Notes: a model not told the origin generated them from the letters alone. Shown: positions 21,355 to 31,760, numbered from the stretch's first letter. The stretch is 32,888 nt of DNA from Perkinsus olseni (GCA_013115135.1 JABANP010000555.1:1-32888); one strand, 5' to 3'. Made by a program: numbers and translations.

Positions 21355-21859
21355 AATGCTACGGTCACATTGTGACCACCGTTGTCGCCCCAATCCATTT
21401 TATACTCGTCCTATTTCTTGATCAAGGCGTCTCGGATCGCTGTATGTTGTCATGTGGAAAGATGGCTGACGGTGATGTTGTGTGCGCTACCGTGGGTATT
21501 GTGCTTACCGAGTTTCAAACAAAGCAGACACGGTGGTGTTAGCATTGCTCTGGTGCTGAGGGATAGGATGGACTCGATAGAGGCGCCCTATTAGAGCGAC
21601 CATTGGATAGGGGTCGAAAATACTTGAGTCTCGTCAGCGATTCTGGTCTTCCCGAGACTGTCCTGTCAGTTTACGGGTATGCCGGCACAGACCACCTTGA
21701 AGAATCTTGCCAACATTCCAGCAAGCTGTTGAGTTGAACCCTGGATTCATCCGGAAAACTTTGACTGAAGATCTGATCCATCGTACTATTTTATCGGGAG
21801 CCGGCACCAGAACCGCGTTCGAACTGCAATGATAGACTGAGCACGACAGGAACTCATCG
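21355..21859. other. flank between copy C and phospholipase gene
   Basis: The first 230 bases resemble the region after copy A (shared motifs around 18655-18780 and 21430-21540, such as GTCATGTGGA and the CTACCGTG block), showing that the duplication included 3' flank. The rest is the 3' flank of the phospholipase gene; a minus frame at 21634-21906 is probably non-coding. Confidence 0.45.
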
Positions 21860-24800
21860 TCAGAAGAAACTATTCTTCTTATCACGCCACTGCTTATCAT
21901 CTTCACTACACCATACGAGCTGGTCTACGATGAAAGAGATAACATCCTCGTGCCTCCAGTACGAAAAGTGCGACCCAAATGCCGACCACAGCTCTGAGGC
22001 GGCCTCGGTGACCGACTCTTGGATGACCCAGTCGATTCGTCGGCCTAATAACAACGTGGCGGCGGGGTTGAACCACTTGAATTGCGGGGCATACCCTGGT
22101 TGAGTTTAACGTTGGGGATCGAATCCCTCAAAGCACATTCGATTTTGTTCTTCCGCTCTTGCTCGGCCGCCTGGATGATAATACAATGGAGTTTCGCTCA
22201 TGCCATGTGGAACATCATGCACAGTGGAACAATAACTGTTCAAGTTGTGCTCAACGTACAGCACTAACGCGTCGCCGACGCACTGTGTCCTCAAGTGACC
22301 TTCGTTAGGTGTTCCACGCGGGATGAGGTGCATGACGCAGTGCAGAAGGCATTGTCGTAACGCCTCAGACGTTAGGTCCATGGCCTCGATCGCTGACCAC
22401 TGGTCAGAGACGAGTCTGAGCTCCAGACGTGCGTCTATAATATATAGAGCTAAGCAGGGCGCGGGCACAGTGGCCGTTACTGCTGTCTCAGTCTCACGAA
22501 GGTATCTAACTGGCTGGTTCCCATTCTTGCTCGGAGAGCGCATGCTCCGCAAGACGATCGCAAGATCGTGGTAGTCGATCAGGTCGACCACGGCGCAACT
22601 ACTGATCGAACGAAAGCAAAGGCCGGAGCGTCGCTCCGGGAGCGAAGAATGCTCCGGCTAGTGGCCGGCGGCTACCCGTCTTACGAGGGGTGAAGACCAG
22701 GTAAAGTGAGAATCTCACTGTGAGATTCCATGACACCTATGCTATTGACGTCGGGCATCAGCCGGATTTTTTCCAAGATATCGGAGAACTTGTGTTGTAA
22801 AGCGTGAATATGGTTAAAATTGGAGATGTTTCGCCCTCGTAGTGAGAATACCTCACTTAGGAACGCGCTCCGCTGAAGCCATGAAACGTCGGAACGCGTT
22901 ATGACCACATGCAAGTCTTACATTGCAAGCCGCGTTATTGTGATTTACAGTAGTGTTATAGCGCGATTCGAGCTGCGCGAAAGTTTCGCGGCGAAACGAT
23001 AGACGAAACACCACGATTCTTGCGTTGAACATTTCGTTTGAACTGCTTCACGCCTCTCGTCGGTAGAACCCCAATGCCCAGTAAGAGTTACTCTTACTGT
23101 ATGCCCCCTCACAGCGAGGGCCTCACCTGCTCCTGTGTTGGCTCGGCAAACCAGCGGGAGATAGTGCTGCCAACGTTACTAAAAGCTGATCCGACGTCAG
23201 AGTGCAAACGTTTAACCTGAAGAGAAGCGATAACCTCCCTGTCACACTGCGGCGAGAATACCGCCACATGTAGTCGATGGCCTCCTCGGTGTGGAATATA
23301 CATCGGAGACACCTCACTGAGCTCCTGAAGACTATGAAGATGATCGCCTAATTAGGCTCAAATGTCTCACCGGAGCAACGAGGGGTTCCACGCGATAAGC
23401 CACGCAATCATTGGGATGGAATATGTTGAATACTCTGCGGCATGTAGGCAGAGCTCCGCCAGGGAGAAGCTCACTGCGGATGGTGAGGAAGAGGCCAAGC
23501 GGGGAGCCGAGTAGGAAGAGAACTCGTGGACAGAAGGGCAGTTGGAAGTCGTCACTTGCCTGAGTAGTGTACTCGAGTAATTCAGATTGGCCCCGGCCCT
23601 ACAGCACAGTCCGAAACTCCCACATGTCCATTTGGAGAGTCGGGGCTCCTATCGTTGAGATCGTCGTGGGTCAAGGTGGAAGCACCAGCGAGAGTATGGT
23701 CGGTGGAACCGTCCGTCGTACTTTTGCGAGGGGCACTCGACTCCTCCCCCGATTCTGGCGGTGGCTGTCGGGCGAGGAGGTCGAATGCTATAACCGAGCC
23801 TACCAATAGAGGAGCAGAGTAATGCTGTCCTGCCAAGTGATACAGGCGGACCTAATGAGTGCCCGAGTATGCAGACTGCGCTCCGGCCAGAAAGTACATC
23901 GGGATGGAAGGTCGGATTGTTTTGGCAAAACAGATGAAACTTCTGCCGCATCTGGCAGAGACCATTCCGATGGCGTGAGATTCAACTTTTAGCAGTACGC
24001 TTTTGACCACATAGTCGAGGATGCCTTCTCTCCGAGCTGGTTGACTGTACAAGAAGGCGTCCGAGATGGCCAGATTGGCGAAGGTGCGTACCTGCATACC
24101 ATAACTGTGGTATGGTCGGACAGCACAGCAGCCTCTCACTCGTCCGCATGATGTAAGGGTGATGCTCTCGAGCTGATCGTCTAGTGCCGAGTCGTGGACG
24201 CTCAGGCCCCACTCGATGGGGATTAACTGAGGCCTCGTCGCGAGCCATGATGAGCAACTCAGCCACCTCAATTCTAGCAGGAACTCCCTCCGGCGTGACG
24301 TTAAGATCTTCTTTGAGTTTCTCGCCGAACAGTTGACGATATCGCCAACAATGTGAGCGGCATCTGAGGCCGGCCGGAACGGCAACAGCTCCTAGCTCGG
24401 TGAGGCCTCACCTCGGAGCTCCAATTTCTGGAACGTGCCCTCGGTTGTACAGCATCTCCCCAATACCATGTATCAGAAAGCACAGCCATACGGGAGAGTC
24501 CTGAGGGCATCGAAGGTGCGGCTGGCTAAGGCTGCGAAGGAACCTCTGGAATATCGTCGTCCGCCGGAGGCTCCTCCACTACCGGATAGCCGCGATACAC
24601 CTACGACGAGGTGTGTCGATCTGTCGAGCATACAGGGCGCCGATGGTCACTTGTAATCTCAGCCTCTTAGCGGTGTCATACAGGGCGTGCTCGATGACAA
24701 AATCATCAAGTGTGAGAGGCTCGGGGAGAGATGAAGAGGTCGTTGAGCGTTTTGCAGACTTCTTTTTCTCCGTAACGGTGAATTGGACTATCGACTCTAC

Positions 24801-24976
24801 AGGGCTAGGAGCACTCGAGGAGTGCTTCACAAGTTGACTCACTCGAGTGCTCAGGGGTGTCCTCGAGCTCACAATCGATCGGGCCGGAGTCCAACTCTCT
24901 ACGAAGCTCCTCGAAAGCTCCTAAGATTGGAATTCACCTCCAACACATGGCACTGACATGATGGCAAGCACTAACC
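21860..24976 (-). CDS. DDHD-domain phospholipase (intracellular PLA1 family)
   Basis: At least 14 exons on the minus strand: 24843-24920, 24601-24787, 24412-24531, 24267-24363, 24140-24226, 23987-24091, 23852-23942, 23603-23799, 23371-23559, 23127-23324, 22685-22872, 22256-22601, 22137-22170 and 21860-22095; an earlier one ends at 24976. Introns are mostly 40-69 nt; all listed junctions are GT-AG and keep phase. Family marks in order: VWLCFLIHGIGE, IELIPIEWGLS, VRTFANLAISDAFLY, the lipase elbow CILGHSLG with nucleophile Ser then SVIAFDLL, FLLGSPLGLFLTIR, NIFHPNDCVAYRVEPL, YIPHRGGHRLHV, and the terminal DDHD part GRRIDWVIQES...SHFSYWRHED. Such enzymes hydrolyse phosphatidic acid or phosphatidylinositol at cytosolic membrane faces. 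The start is unresolved. Two exons (22685-22872, 22256-22601) have no counterpart I recognise and may be an insert. Confidence 0.85.
22622..22658. repeat. GC-rich nested hairpin in intron
   Basis: GCCGGAGC (22622) pairs with GCTCCGGC (22651), and inside it CGGAGCG pairs with CGCTCCG at 22624-22638, giving two alternative folds. It lies within the 83-nt intron 22602-22684 of the phospholipase gene. Confidence 0.7.
23079..23099. repeat. perfect 10-bp-arm palindrome in intron
   Basis: CAGTAAGAGT, one T, ACTCTTACTG. It lies in the 254-nt intron 22873-23126 of the phospholipase gene; a second palindrome, GTTTCGC-G-GCGAAAC, lies in the same intron near 22983. Confidence 0.75.
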
Positions 24977-25329
24977 TTCCAGGAGCTCACAGTCGCACGG
25001 CCCGAATGGGCACAGGTAAGGGTCCACAGGTAGTGGAGGCAGGGTGGGAGGAGAAGTGTCCTGTGAGGGAATATGGTCAGCAGCAGCAGACAATAAGGTG
25101 CCGGCTCACGTTGGACCAACTGTTACTGATGAGTTCAACCCCGAGGGTGAGTGCTGTAGTTGGGACGCCAAAACCAAGACGATCTCATCACTGGCCAGAC
25201 GGGCTCTTCCCAATAGACACTGTGTAAAGTCATGGTCTTGAGGTTGACCATGTACCTGGCGAGTAGAAAGATATCTGGATTGAGGCAAGAGTCACACGAT
25301 GTGACTCACACCTCCCTCGCTCCACAGGG
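24977..25329. other. phospholipase 5' region, strand uncertain
   Basis: Protein-like frames occur on both strands. On the minus strand, frames ending at 24976 read VDPYLCPFGPCDCELLEG into the next exon and fit the phospholipase N terminus. On the plus strand, exons 24958-25015 and 25099-25241 can be linked (ending NPEGECCSWDAKTKTISS...). I cannot decide between them. Confidence 0.3.
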
Positions 25330-25677
25330 ATGGACTCTCGGCTGTCGCTCAAATACGCTGCTTCCGAGCGACGCTTCGTCCCGTTGAGTGAAACGCCGCC
25401 AACACCGAAAGTCGACTTCGAAGTGCTCCTGTTCCCGTCGTTTGGCCACCCTGTGTACACTGACTGGGCTTCTTCCAAAGACCATTTCAGCTTTTACCAG
25501 AAGAACGGAAGATCATCGTCAGAGTCGAGTCCTTCTGAATCGTTTGACGGTACTTGGGGAGGTTGCCCTTCACTGCTGACGCTCTGTGTCGGTGACGGGC
25601 GACTCATTCGTGCCCAAAGTGCGGCAGTTTTTCTCGGGAGATTTATGAAAAACTGTGTTGTTTGCCTTCTTTCGTAG
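25330..25677 (+). CDS. hypothetical protein, possible 3' exon
   Basis: The 115-codon frame starts at an ATG two bases after a good acceptor (CTCGCTCCACAG), so the real start may lie in an earlier exon. It reads MDSRLSLKYAASERRFVPL, then FEVLLFPSFGHPVYTDWASS, a Ser-rich stretch (GRSSSESSPSESFDG) and a Cys-containing tail ending NCVVCLLS. No family recognised; composition is convincing on this strand. Confidence 0.45.
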   Translation: MDSRLSLKYAASERRFVPLSETPPTPKVDFEVLLFPSFGHPVYTDWASSKDHFSFYQKNGRSSSESSPSESFDGTWGGCPSLLTLCVGDGRLIRAQSAAVFLGRFMKNCVVCLLS

Positions 25678-26599
25678 AGTATGTTACGGATAATGAAACC
25701 CCATAATAGCGGAGCATTCCGAAGACCAATGAGCTTAGTCCATACGCGTTCCAGATAATATTTGGCAAATATTGAACAATTGGGTAAGATAGTGCTATCA
25801 TGGACACGGTGGGTTCTTCTGAATACGTAAGGTATTGTACCTTAAGTATAACACCTAGCGGTGTCTCTATATGATCATCTCTGCATCCCAATCTGTCCTA
25901 GTTTCAGTCTGAGAGTTAACAAGCGTTGTCGACTCAAAACCGGTGCGAAGAGATACTGGTATGCTGCATGCACAAATTGTGCATGCATTGCACATTGTGC
26001 ACCACAATGGGACATCTCGTGTCCCAGTTTTGCCTCCCACGCTAGGAGGTCAGTGCAAGAGCACCACGCTTGAGTCGACAAACGCTCGGTAACGATTTGA
26101 GCAGACTAGCATCGTCCTCGCGGTGCTGTCACACTTCAACCAAGGCCTTCGAGTCGTTATCCTCACTGCCGTCGAAAGGTCCTGTCGACCTTGCCGACGC
26201 CAGTGCTGTGACGCACCTTGTCCCATTCCCGAGACCAGTGGTTTTGTGCCTCACTTTGTACCGAGTCGTTGCATGGCTTTCCCAGTGTAGAGCAGCACGA
26301 GGGAATAGCATCGCTACTTCACAGCATAATATGGCAGCATGCCGTTGCTATTATTTGTGGGAGTATGAGTTGTCTCCGTCAATGAACGACCGTCATCTAC
26401 TCGCAAACGACATGTGTTGGTTGGCGTCACTGAATCGGTGTCGCAGTCTCAGACTGTCCCCTCAATAACGCAGACGTGAACGTACTTCCCAGCGCTCATC
26501 CGACTGTCGATCCTTTCACGCCGATCCTTTTCGATGTCCTTCAGAGTCCGAACTCACCATTGTTATCAAGGATAGTTCGACGTTGGCCATCCGACCACC
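25678..26599. other. intergenic with palindrome cluster and one doubtful ORF
   Basis: A plus frame at 26070-26468 (132 codons) has two loosely similar segments (LGNDLSRLASSSRC and LANDMCWLASLNRC), but no other support. Palindromes at 25965-26024 are listed separately. The 3' end is the promoter side of the carboxypeptidase gene. Confidence 0.35.
25965..26024. repeat. cluster of three adjacent palindromes
   Basis: TGCATGCACAA-A-TTGTGCATGCA (25965-25987) is perfect; GCACA-T-TGTGC follows at 25990-26000; TGGGACA...TGTCCCA at about 26008-26026 is a third with a 5-base loop. Their spacing is close to regular, about 20 bases between centres. Confidence 0.75.
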
Positions 26600-29074
26600 A
26601 TGACCGTTTCCCTACTAATAATATCAACCTCTATAGTAGCCACTATTGTCGGTGGCTCTCTCGGGAGTAAAGATGTGGCTCTCGAACGCTGAGCTCGAGT
26701 CATGATCGACTACTCTCAGGCGGTCCGCCTGCATTCCGACAGCGTCGCTCACTCAACGGCATCACTTTGTGCCCCTTTGGCAAGGGTAAACAGGAGTTTG
26801 GTTATATAGAAGTCGGCCCAGTGAACAAGTATATAATTTCTACTGTCAACTCATGCCAAGTCGGGCTTGAAGGTACTTCTACGCTGCTATGGAAGCTGAT
26901 GAACCGGATCCGTCGGCTCTACCGCGGACCTTCATCTACATGGCTGGTGGTCCTGGTGGCAGCAGCCTCAATCCGCTGACGAGGCTCCACGGGCCGTGTC
27001 GAACGACTCCGGATGGGAAAGGCGTAATCCCTAACGAGTGAGTCAATCATTACGAGTCACTCATGTAGACCATGATCATGGTATCCCTACTATTGTGCAG
27101 ATACTCATGGACCAAGCATAATAATGGCATCTGGGTCGATGCGCCCGGACCCACCGGTTTCAGTGAGGGACAGATCGAGGCTACCTTGGAAGAGTCCATC
27201 GAACATATGTAAGAGCTTCTGAATCAGAGGAAAAGCGATGGGTCTTCCATCCTCTGAGAGGATTTCTCTCCTACACAGGGCGACCTTCATCGACGGCGTC
27301 CTCAAGAAGCATCTTAACCTCAACAAGGACGTTCATCTGGTGGGATCCTCGGCGTCGGGTATGACTGCCGTTACGAGGCACTCGTCTGCGTATTGCTGTC
27401 ATCTTGTGCCCTGCAGCTCTGATCGTTGCCATGGTGGCAGAGCGGATCGTGAAGTCCCCGGGGTCGAGCGTCGATCTCAAAGGTGTGATGATGTGATGAT
27501 GTACTCTGGCGTCGTTGGACCTTATGATATGTGAGTGTCCATCCAGCTCTTTCGACGTCAATAAGGTCATCGCCGTCCCAGATTCTATGGAAGTTACAAG
27601 TTGGCCACGGGCAGGAAGCTGCTTCCTCAAGAGGAGTGCGTGCTCCAGATCACTGCGCCCTCTTACTGGCAATTCCCTCAGACTCGATAAGATGCACGAC
27701 GACTTGCAGAAGTGCAAAGAGGAAGTCTCCAAGTGCAATGCGAACGGTCCCGGTGGAGCACCCGTGCCCGGTGAGCCGATGTCCTGAGAACTCCTCAGAA
27801 TGGCTTGCCTACCAGATCGGTGCGAGGGAGCCGTGGATACGTGCGAGCCTATCGTTCAGAAACCTCTAGAAGATGCCCACATAAGCTTGTGAGTTCTTTG
27901 GCGTATATACATGAGACGGATTAACGTCCATGTCCGAAGAGGCCCGAGGTCCACCGCTTACCTCCTCTTTCTCGTTTTCTTCGGCATCGAAAACTTCTTG
28001 ACTACCCATTTCCTTCACTTATCTTGATGCCGCTATTCTAATTTTTTCAGGCTCGACGTCCGTACGAGTCCAGGGGAGGAGTCGAAATACTTCGAGTTCA
28101 CGTCTGGGAAGGTGAGCTCTATCACTCTTCCTGATCATATGCATTGTTTTCTCGCGAGAGGCCTTCAGGAGGGTTAAATCATGCCAGGAGCAGTGTAGTA
28201 GTATTTTGACACTACTCGGTGCTCTACCGTCAGGCGCTTGCCTTGCTCAATAACCCATCCGTCAAGCGGGAGCTCGGTGTCACGAAGAAGTGGAAAGAGT
28301 CAAATAATGGGGTGACTACTGCTGTCCACTGTACGGATGCCTGAGCTGTGGCTTGCTTTTCAGGTCTTTGAGGCTTTCATCAAGTATATAGCCTATGATG
28401 GAACCTACTATGTGGCAAAGCTGCTCGACCACGGTTTGAAAGTAAAAACGACCCCGCAGATATCGTCATTAGGTTGACGCTTTGAGGATGGAAGATGATC
28501 ATAATATTGATAACCTCGGTGTCTACAAGTGAACGACAAAGGAAGGAATTTCCCCTCGCTCTTGCGCATGTTGTGTCTTCCATTGCCTTGAAGCCATCAG
28601 CTGCTAATGGCTGTTAGCTATAATCTAGGATTGACAGATACCGGGGTATCACTGCCCTAGGTACTGGTCGTTAATGGTGATGTAGACTACCTCACGAGCG
28701 CGGTGGGTACGCGGGAGTGGCTGTTCAAGCTGAAGGGCGCTCAAGACTACGGCGAGAAGCTGGAAGCTGTCACGCCTGTGGACCTCAAGGTTGGGAATCG
28801 CTCGGTCGATGGTTAATGCTTCCGTGCATCATTCTCGTCCATCCTTCAGTATGACAGAGGTGGTCTCTTGGGTAAGTTGTGGGCTCTGACGTACTCGAAT
28901 AGAGGGAAGTTGGCATTCATAGAGGTACGCCGTCCACGAGAGAGGGCACTGCCCTCAGGGCAGCCGTTGAAGGTATCTCCCTAGGTGACGGGTGGCAGCC
29001 ACAGACTTATACGCAATAAGCCCGACGGGATGCAGCAAGCATTCCTGGATTTCACTCGTGGCGGTCTCTGGTGA
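26600..29074 (+). CDS. S10 family serine carboxypeptidase-like protein, one exon disrupted
   Basis: Sixteen exons: 26600-26674, 26720-26743, 26785-26828, 26873-27037, 27101-27208, 27279-27358, 27417-27530, 27582-27635, 27682-27770, 27816-27888, 28051-28111, 28234-28311, 28364-28441, 28661-28789, 28850-28924 and 28985-29074. Introns run 41-219 nt. The model is about 442 residues, normal for S10. It starts with a hydrophobic leader (MTVSLLIISTSIVATIVG), then QEFGYIEVGPVNKYFYAAME, FIYMAGGPGGSSLNPL, HGPC, WTKHNNGIWVDAPGPTGFSE, nucleophile motif VGSSAS, LLDVRTSP, LNNPSVKRELGV, catalytic Asp region VLVVNGDVDYLTS and His region TGGSHRLIRNKPDG. Such enzymes cut C-terminal residues in lysosome-like or secretory compartments. 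In exon 7 an 8-bp tandem duplication at 27486-27501 shifts the frame; skipping 27483-27565 as an intron would also keep phase. GESYG is replaced by GSSAS. Confidence 0.85.
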
Positions 29075-29507
29075 AGCATACAGGCGACGAGTATAAGGAG
29101 AACAACATTCTTCAAGTCTGATCCTCAGAGGATCATCCTCCTATTGTCATGGAGCCTTGAAAGAACTCGTTCTCCAATCTTTTGTTGTTTAGGAGGATTT
29201 GGACCCCACAACCGCAGCAGATGCTCTAGGTATCCCAGATCCTCTTGTTCTTTCTTTTCATTGCAAGAGGGAGTCACCTCCGCTTAGTTGCTCAGCAACA
29301 GGCGCTAGATGTTCGTGGTCTTTGAGTTGGTCATGGCCCATGACTCATGGGGACCTAATTTCGTAACATAATCTCGCGATTGATTCGCGAGATGATCTGA
29401 TCTTCAATGATGATTCATCATGATCTCGCCCATACACTAGCTTATGAGTCCTGTCAATTGTGCAACTCACGAGAGTCTCGGGCTGGGATAGTTCGGAAGA
29501 GCTCAGG
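29075..29507. other. carboxypeptidase 3' flank
   Basis: No gene seen. It contains the hairpin at 29371-29393 followed by a second small palindrome (TGATGATTCATCA near 29408). Confidence 0.5.
29371..29393. repeat. hairpin, possible 3'-end signal
   Basis: ATCTCGCGA and TCGCGAGAT form a perfect 9-bp stem with a 5-base loop, about 300 bases after the carboxypeptidase stop and 115 before the end of the convergent small gene. Confidence 0.75.
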
Positions 29508-29935
29508 TCAGTCAGATTGAATCAGTCTCAACCCGGCCATGGAGCGGACAGAAGAAAAGCCTGTGATCCGCTGGAAAGGGGACGATACATGGTACATGGA
29601 AGGCATGAGTGGGATGACGCCGTCACTTGTGCACAAACCAGACATCAGTTCGGTCCGACTCCCACGATTTATACCTTGGCGGAAGATCACGAGTTGGCAC
29701 CCCCTCGTAGACTTACCGGCTGTGCACTGGCTGGTCACTCTGGATTGCCTCCGGTGAGTACGAAGTGAAGAGCACCCAGTTGAGGGCCGGCATATTCACA
29801 TTGACCTGAGTAGTGAAGATCATCGATGGACAGGTCACTGCTGTCGGAGACAGCTTGTGTGATAATCGTGTTCATCTGTCTGAGATACTCAGCCCTGAGC
29901 TGAGCTACTAAGTTGCGTCTCTTACGACGATTCAT
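29508..29935 (-). CDS. small basic protein, two-exon model
   Basis: Exon 1, 29776-29935, starts MNRRKRRNLVAQLRAEYLRQ and continues to YAGPQL; a 56-nt GTGCTC...CACAG intron leads in phase to exon 2, 29508-29719 (GKSTRGCQLVIFRQGINRGS, then SMYHVSSPFQRITGFSSVRS). The product is about 123 residues with a basic helical N terminus. On the opposite strand 29539-29757 is also open and protein-like (MERTEEKPVIRWKGDDTWYM) and ends at a good GTGAGT donor, so one of the two models is wrong. I favour the spliced minus model slightly. Confidence 0.4.
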
Positions 29936-29988
29936 AAACAGTCCGTTGAAGAGCGTATCTTAAGCACATATATCAGCTGTTCCAATAT

Positions 29989-31080
29989 TCACAGCTTGCA
30001 GGCGAAAATCAATTCTGGATAACTTTTTTCGAATGGACTGTATACTTCTCTGGTGAACTCTGTTGAGTTAACAACCGAGAGCAGCGTTACATCACTGAGC
30101 GGGTACCTCGGTATCGCGGCTCTCTTTTCGTATGCGCAGATCGGGATCCTCGATCACTTCGAGCATCCGGTCGAACAGGCGCAATAAAAGTCGAGGGGTA
30201 CCTCGGGAGAGGAGGGCTTGCTACTGGGGCCGGACTGTGAGGCTTACCGCCCAGGATACCACAGTTGAAGATACGCTTGTCCTCTACGCCGATGGGACTC
30301 ACAGAACGGAACCAGTTGTAGTATTTGCCACTTAACTGAGACCACGAGCGATGGACAGCTAAACAGGCGAGAGGGGCGTCTCGAGAAACTCCTAATGCAG
30401 GACTGGACCAACGGCCACGCATCTGACTGTACTTCTCTGAACCTTTTCTCCATCCATGGGTGATTCGGCAAGTCCACCGTCTCTCGGCCGACGAAGATGC
30501 GGTCCCGATGTCTTCTGGCCTGATGTGAGCCTTCAAAAGCTGACGACCACAGGAGCTCACGTAAGGGCAAGGGTTGCTTTTGACGAAGACATCTGTGAGA
30601 TCGGTCGTGAACACGAATTCCCACTGGGGATTAGTGCGTAGACGCTCTTTGAAGCAGTAGTATCGAACCTGCCATCACCATTGAGCAACAAGAGGCGGCT
30701 GAAGGCGTGCCCCACAGCACCGTGGAAGGAAGGGATCAATAAAAGTAAGACTTCGAGTCCATGTGGAAAACAACGGTCAACGGCGATGTGGCAGCACCCT
30801 ACATCATTAACGCCGAGCCTTTGCTCGTACTGGTGCAAGTCGCAGTACCTGCTAGCCGCTCTCCGGCGCGGCACCGTCGAAGCACTCACACAAACTTAAT
30901 CTTGTCGGTTGTGTAATTTGCTATGAATTCCTCAGGCAAGCCATCATGGATGATCTCCACCCGAACCCCCGACACCGTCCGTGCTGATTCGTAGAACTTA
31001 CGCATGTATCTATCAACAGCGCAACGCCGTGACCCGAGAGGGAGCCTACCTACTTGTATTTCACTTTCGTCCGTACACCC
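29989..31080 (-). CDS. DxD-type glycosyltransferase-like protein
   Basis: Exons on the minus strand: 30890-31080 (5' edge open), 30803-30848, 30561-30668, 30409-30519, 30248-30335, 30158-30201 and 29989-30123 (stop). Introns are 41, 134, 41, 73, 46 and 34 nt; every junction keeps phase, though the last two use weak acceptors (GAG, AAAG). Motifs in order: VDRYMRKFYESARTV, VEIIHDGLPEEFIANYTTDK, VRYYCFKERL, EFVFTTDLTDVFVKSNPCPY, RIFVGRETVDLPNHPWMEKR, DKRIFNCGILGG and EFTREVYSPFEKSYPELIF. The TDLTDVFV-NP segment followed by FVGRE and FNCGILGG is the pattern of a group of eukaryotic nucleotide-sugar transferases, where the DxD-like acids bind metal and donor sugar. It is probably Golgi or secretory. 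No leader is found in the assigned exons; it may continue into the exon pair at 31153-31514. Confidence 0.65.
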
Positions 31081-31152
31081 TCACGTGTTGGGTCCAGTCC
31101 GACTTGTGTTGGGTGAAATATGTCGTGAGAATCTGCGCCTCGCACGGCTGAC

Positions 31153-31514
31153 CTAACTGCCTCGTCCGTGACCGCCAAGTCGCCAAGGCGTACCGTCCGG
31201 GACTTCGGGAACGACGTCACAGACATTCAGAGCGCCTGCACGAGACTTGCAGAAGAGAGCTTCCACTAGGACCGGCCCATCGGTAGTTTCTGCTGGTACA
31301 CCTGCAAGATCGGCCGGGGGAAAACGACACTTTACATGGCCTACGGACGAGGCTGACCAGAAGTGTCACGCTTGCGGTCTGTGTCATGCCATGCAGTGTT
31401 GACGACTGTAGAAGACTCACGGTATACGGCAAATTTCCCTTTGCAGCCTTTGTCCACCCATAGCTCCAATGGAGAGTAGCAGCCGAACGAATGACCACCA
31501 ACGCCTACGGCACA
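31153..31514 (-). CDS. secreted-domain exons with WVDKGCKGKF motif
   Basis: Two exons, 31421-31514 and 31153-31352, are joined in phase through a 68-nt intron (GTGAGT...GTCAG). They read CAVGVGGHSFGCYSPLELWV, DKGCKGKFAVY, then VKCRFPPADLAGV, VEALFCKSRAGALNVCDVV and a Gly-rich end with a stop at 31153. The core (I/L)WV(D)(K/R)GC(K/R)(A/G)(E/K)F resembles the repeat in DUF3011-type extracellular proteins. The 5' end is closed by TGA at 31515, so an upstream leader exon is expected; an alternative frame there starts MCRRRWWSFVRLLLSIGAMG. It may be the N-terminal part of the glycosyltransferase-like gene 73 bases downstream on the same strand. Confidence 0.5.
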
Positions 31515-31681
31515 TCACTTCATCGGAGTCAATTTTGAGCCTGACTTACAGGCCGTCCGAGACTTCTGCTTCAGGAGATTTACTTGGCACGCTGCCGAGG
31601 TGTTGACGGAGTGATGCGATGGGTCGGTTATCAATGCCGGCGTTGACTCGCTGCTGCTCAATATCTACATAAGATACGTAA

Positions 31682-31760
31682 GGGCTGAGCCGAGAATCGA
31701 ACCCGGGACCTCTCGCACTCGCCGTCTTAGCGACATTCTGATCCGTAGACCATAAGTAAG
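31682..31760 (-). other. tRNA-like relic (T arm and 3' acceptor strand)
   Basis: On the minus strand CCGGG-TTCGATT-CTCGG (31690-31706) is a well-formed T arm and an internal Pol III B box, followed by CTCAGCC, as an acceptor 3' strand would be. Upstream, TGGTCTACGG could be a D-arm/A-box remnant. The expected 5' strand GGCTGAG is absent and no complete cloverleaf can be drawn, so it is a truncated tRNA or the head of a tRNA-derived repeat. Confidence 0.45.

Noticed and set aside
26070..26468. 132-codon plus-strand ORF
   Set aside because: No domain, no splice signals and weak internal similarity only; not reported as a gene.
27682..27690. Apparent second frameshift in the carboxypeptidase gene near 27680
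   Set aside because: A 46-nt GTGCGT...CTCAG intron at 27636-27681 restores phase, so no mutation is needed.
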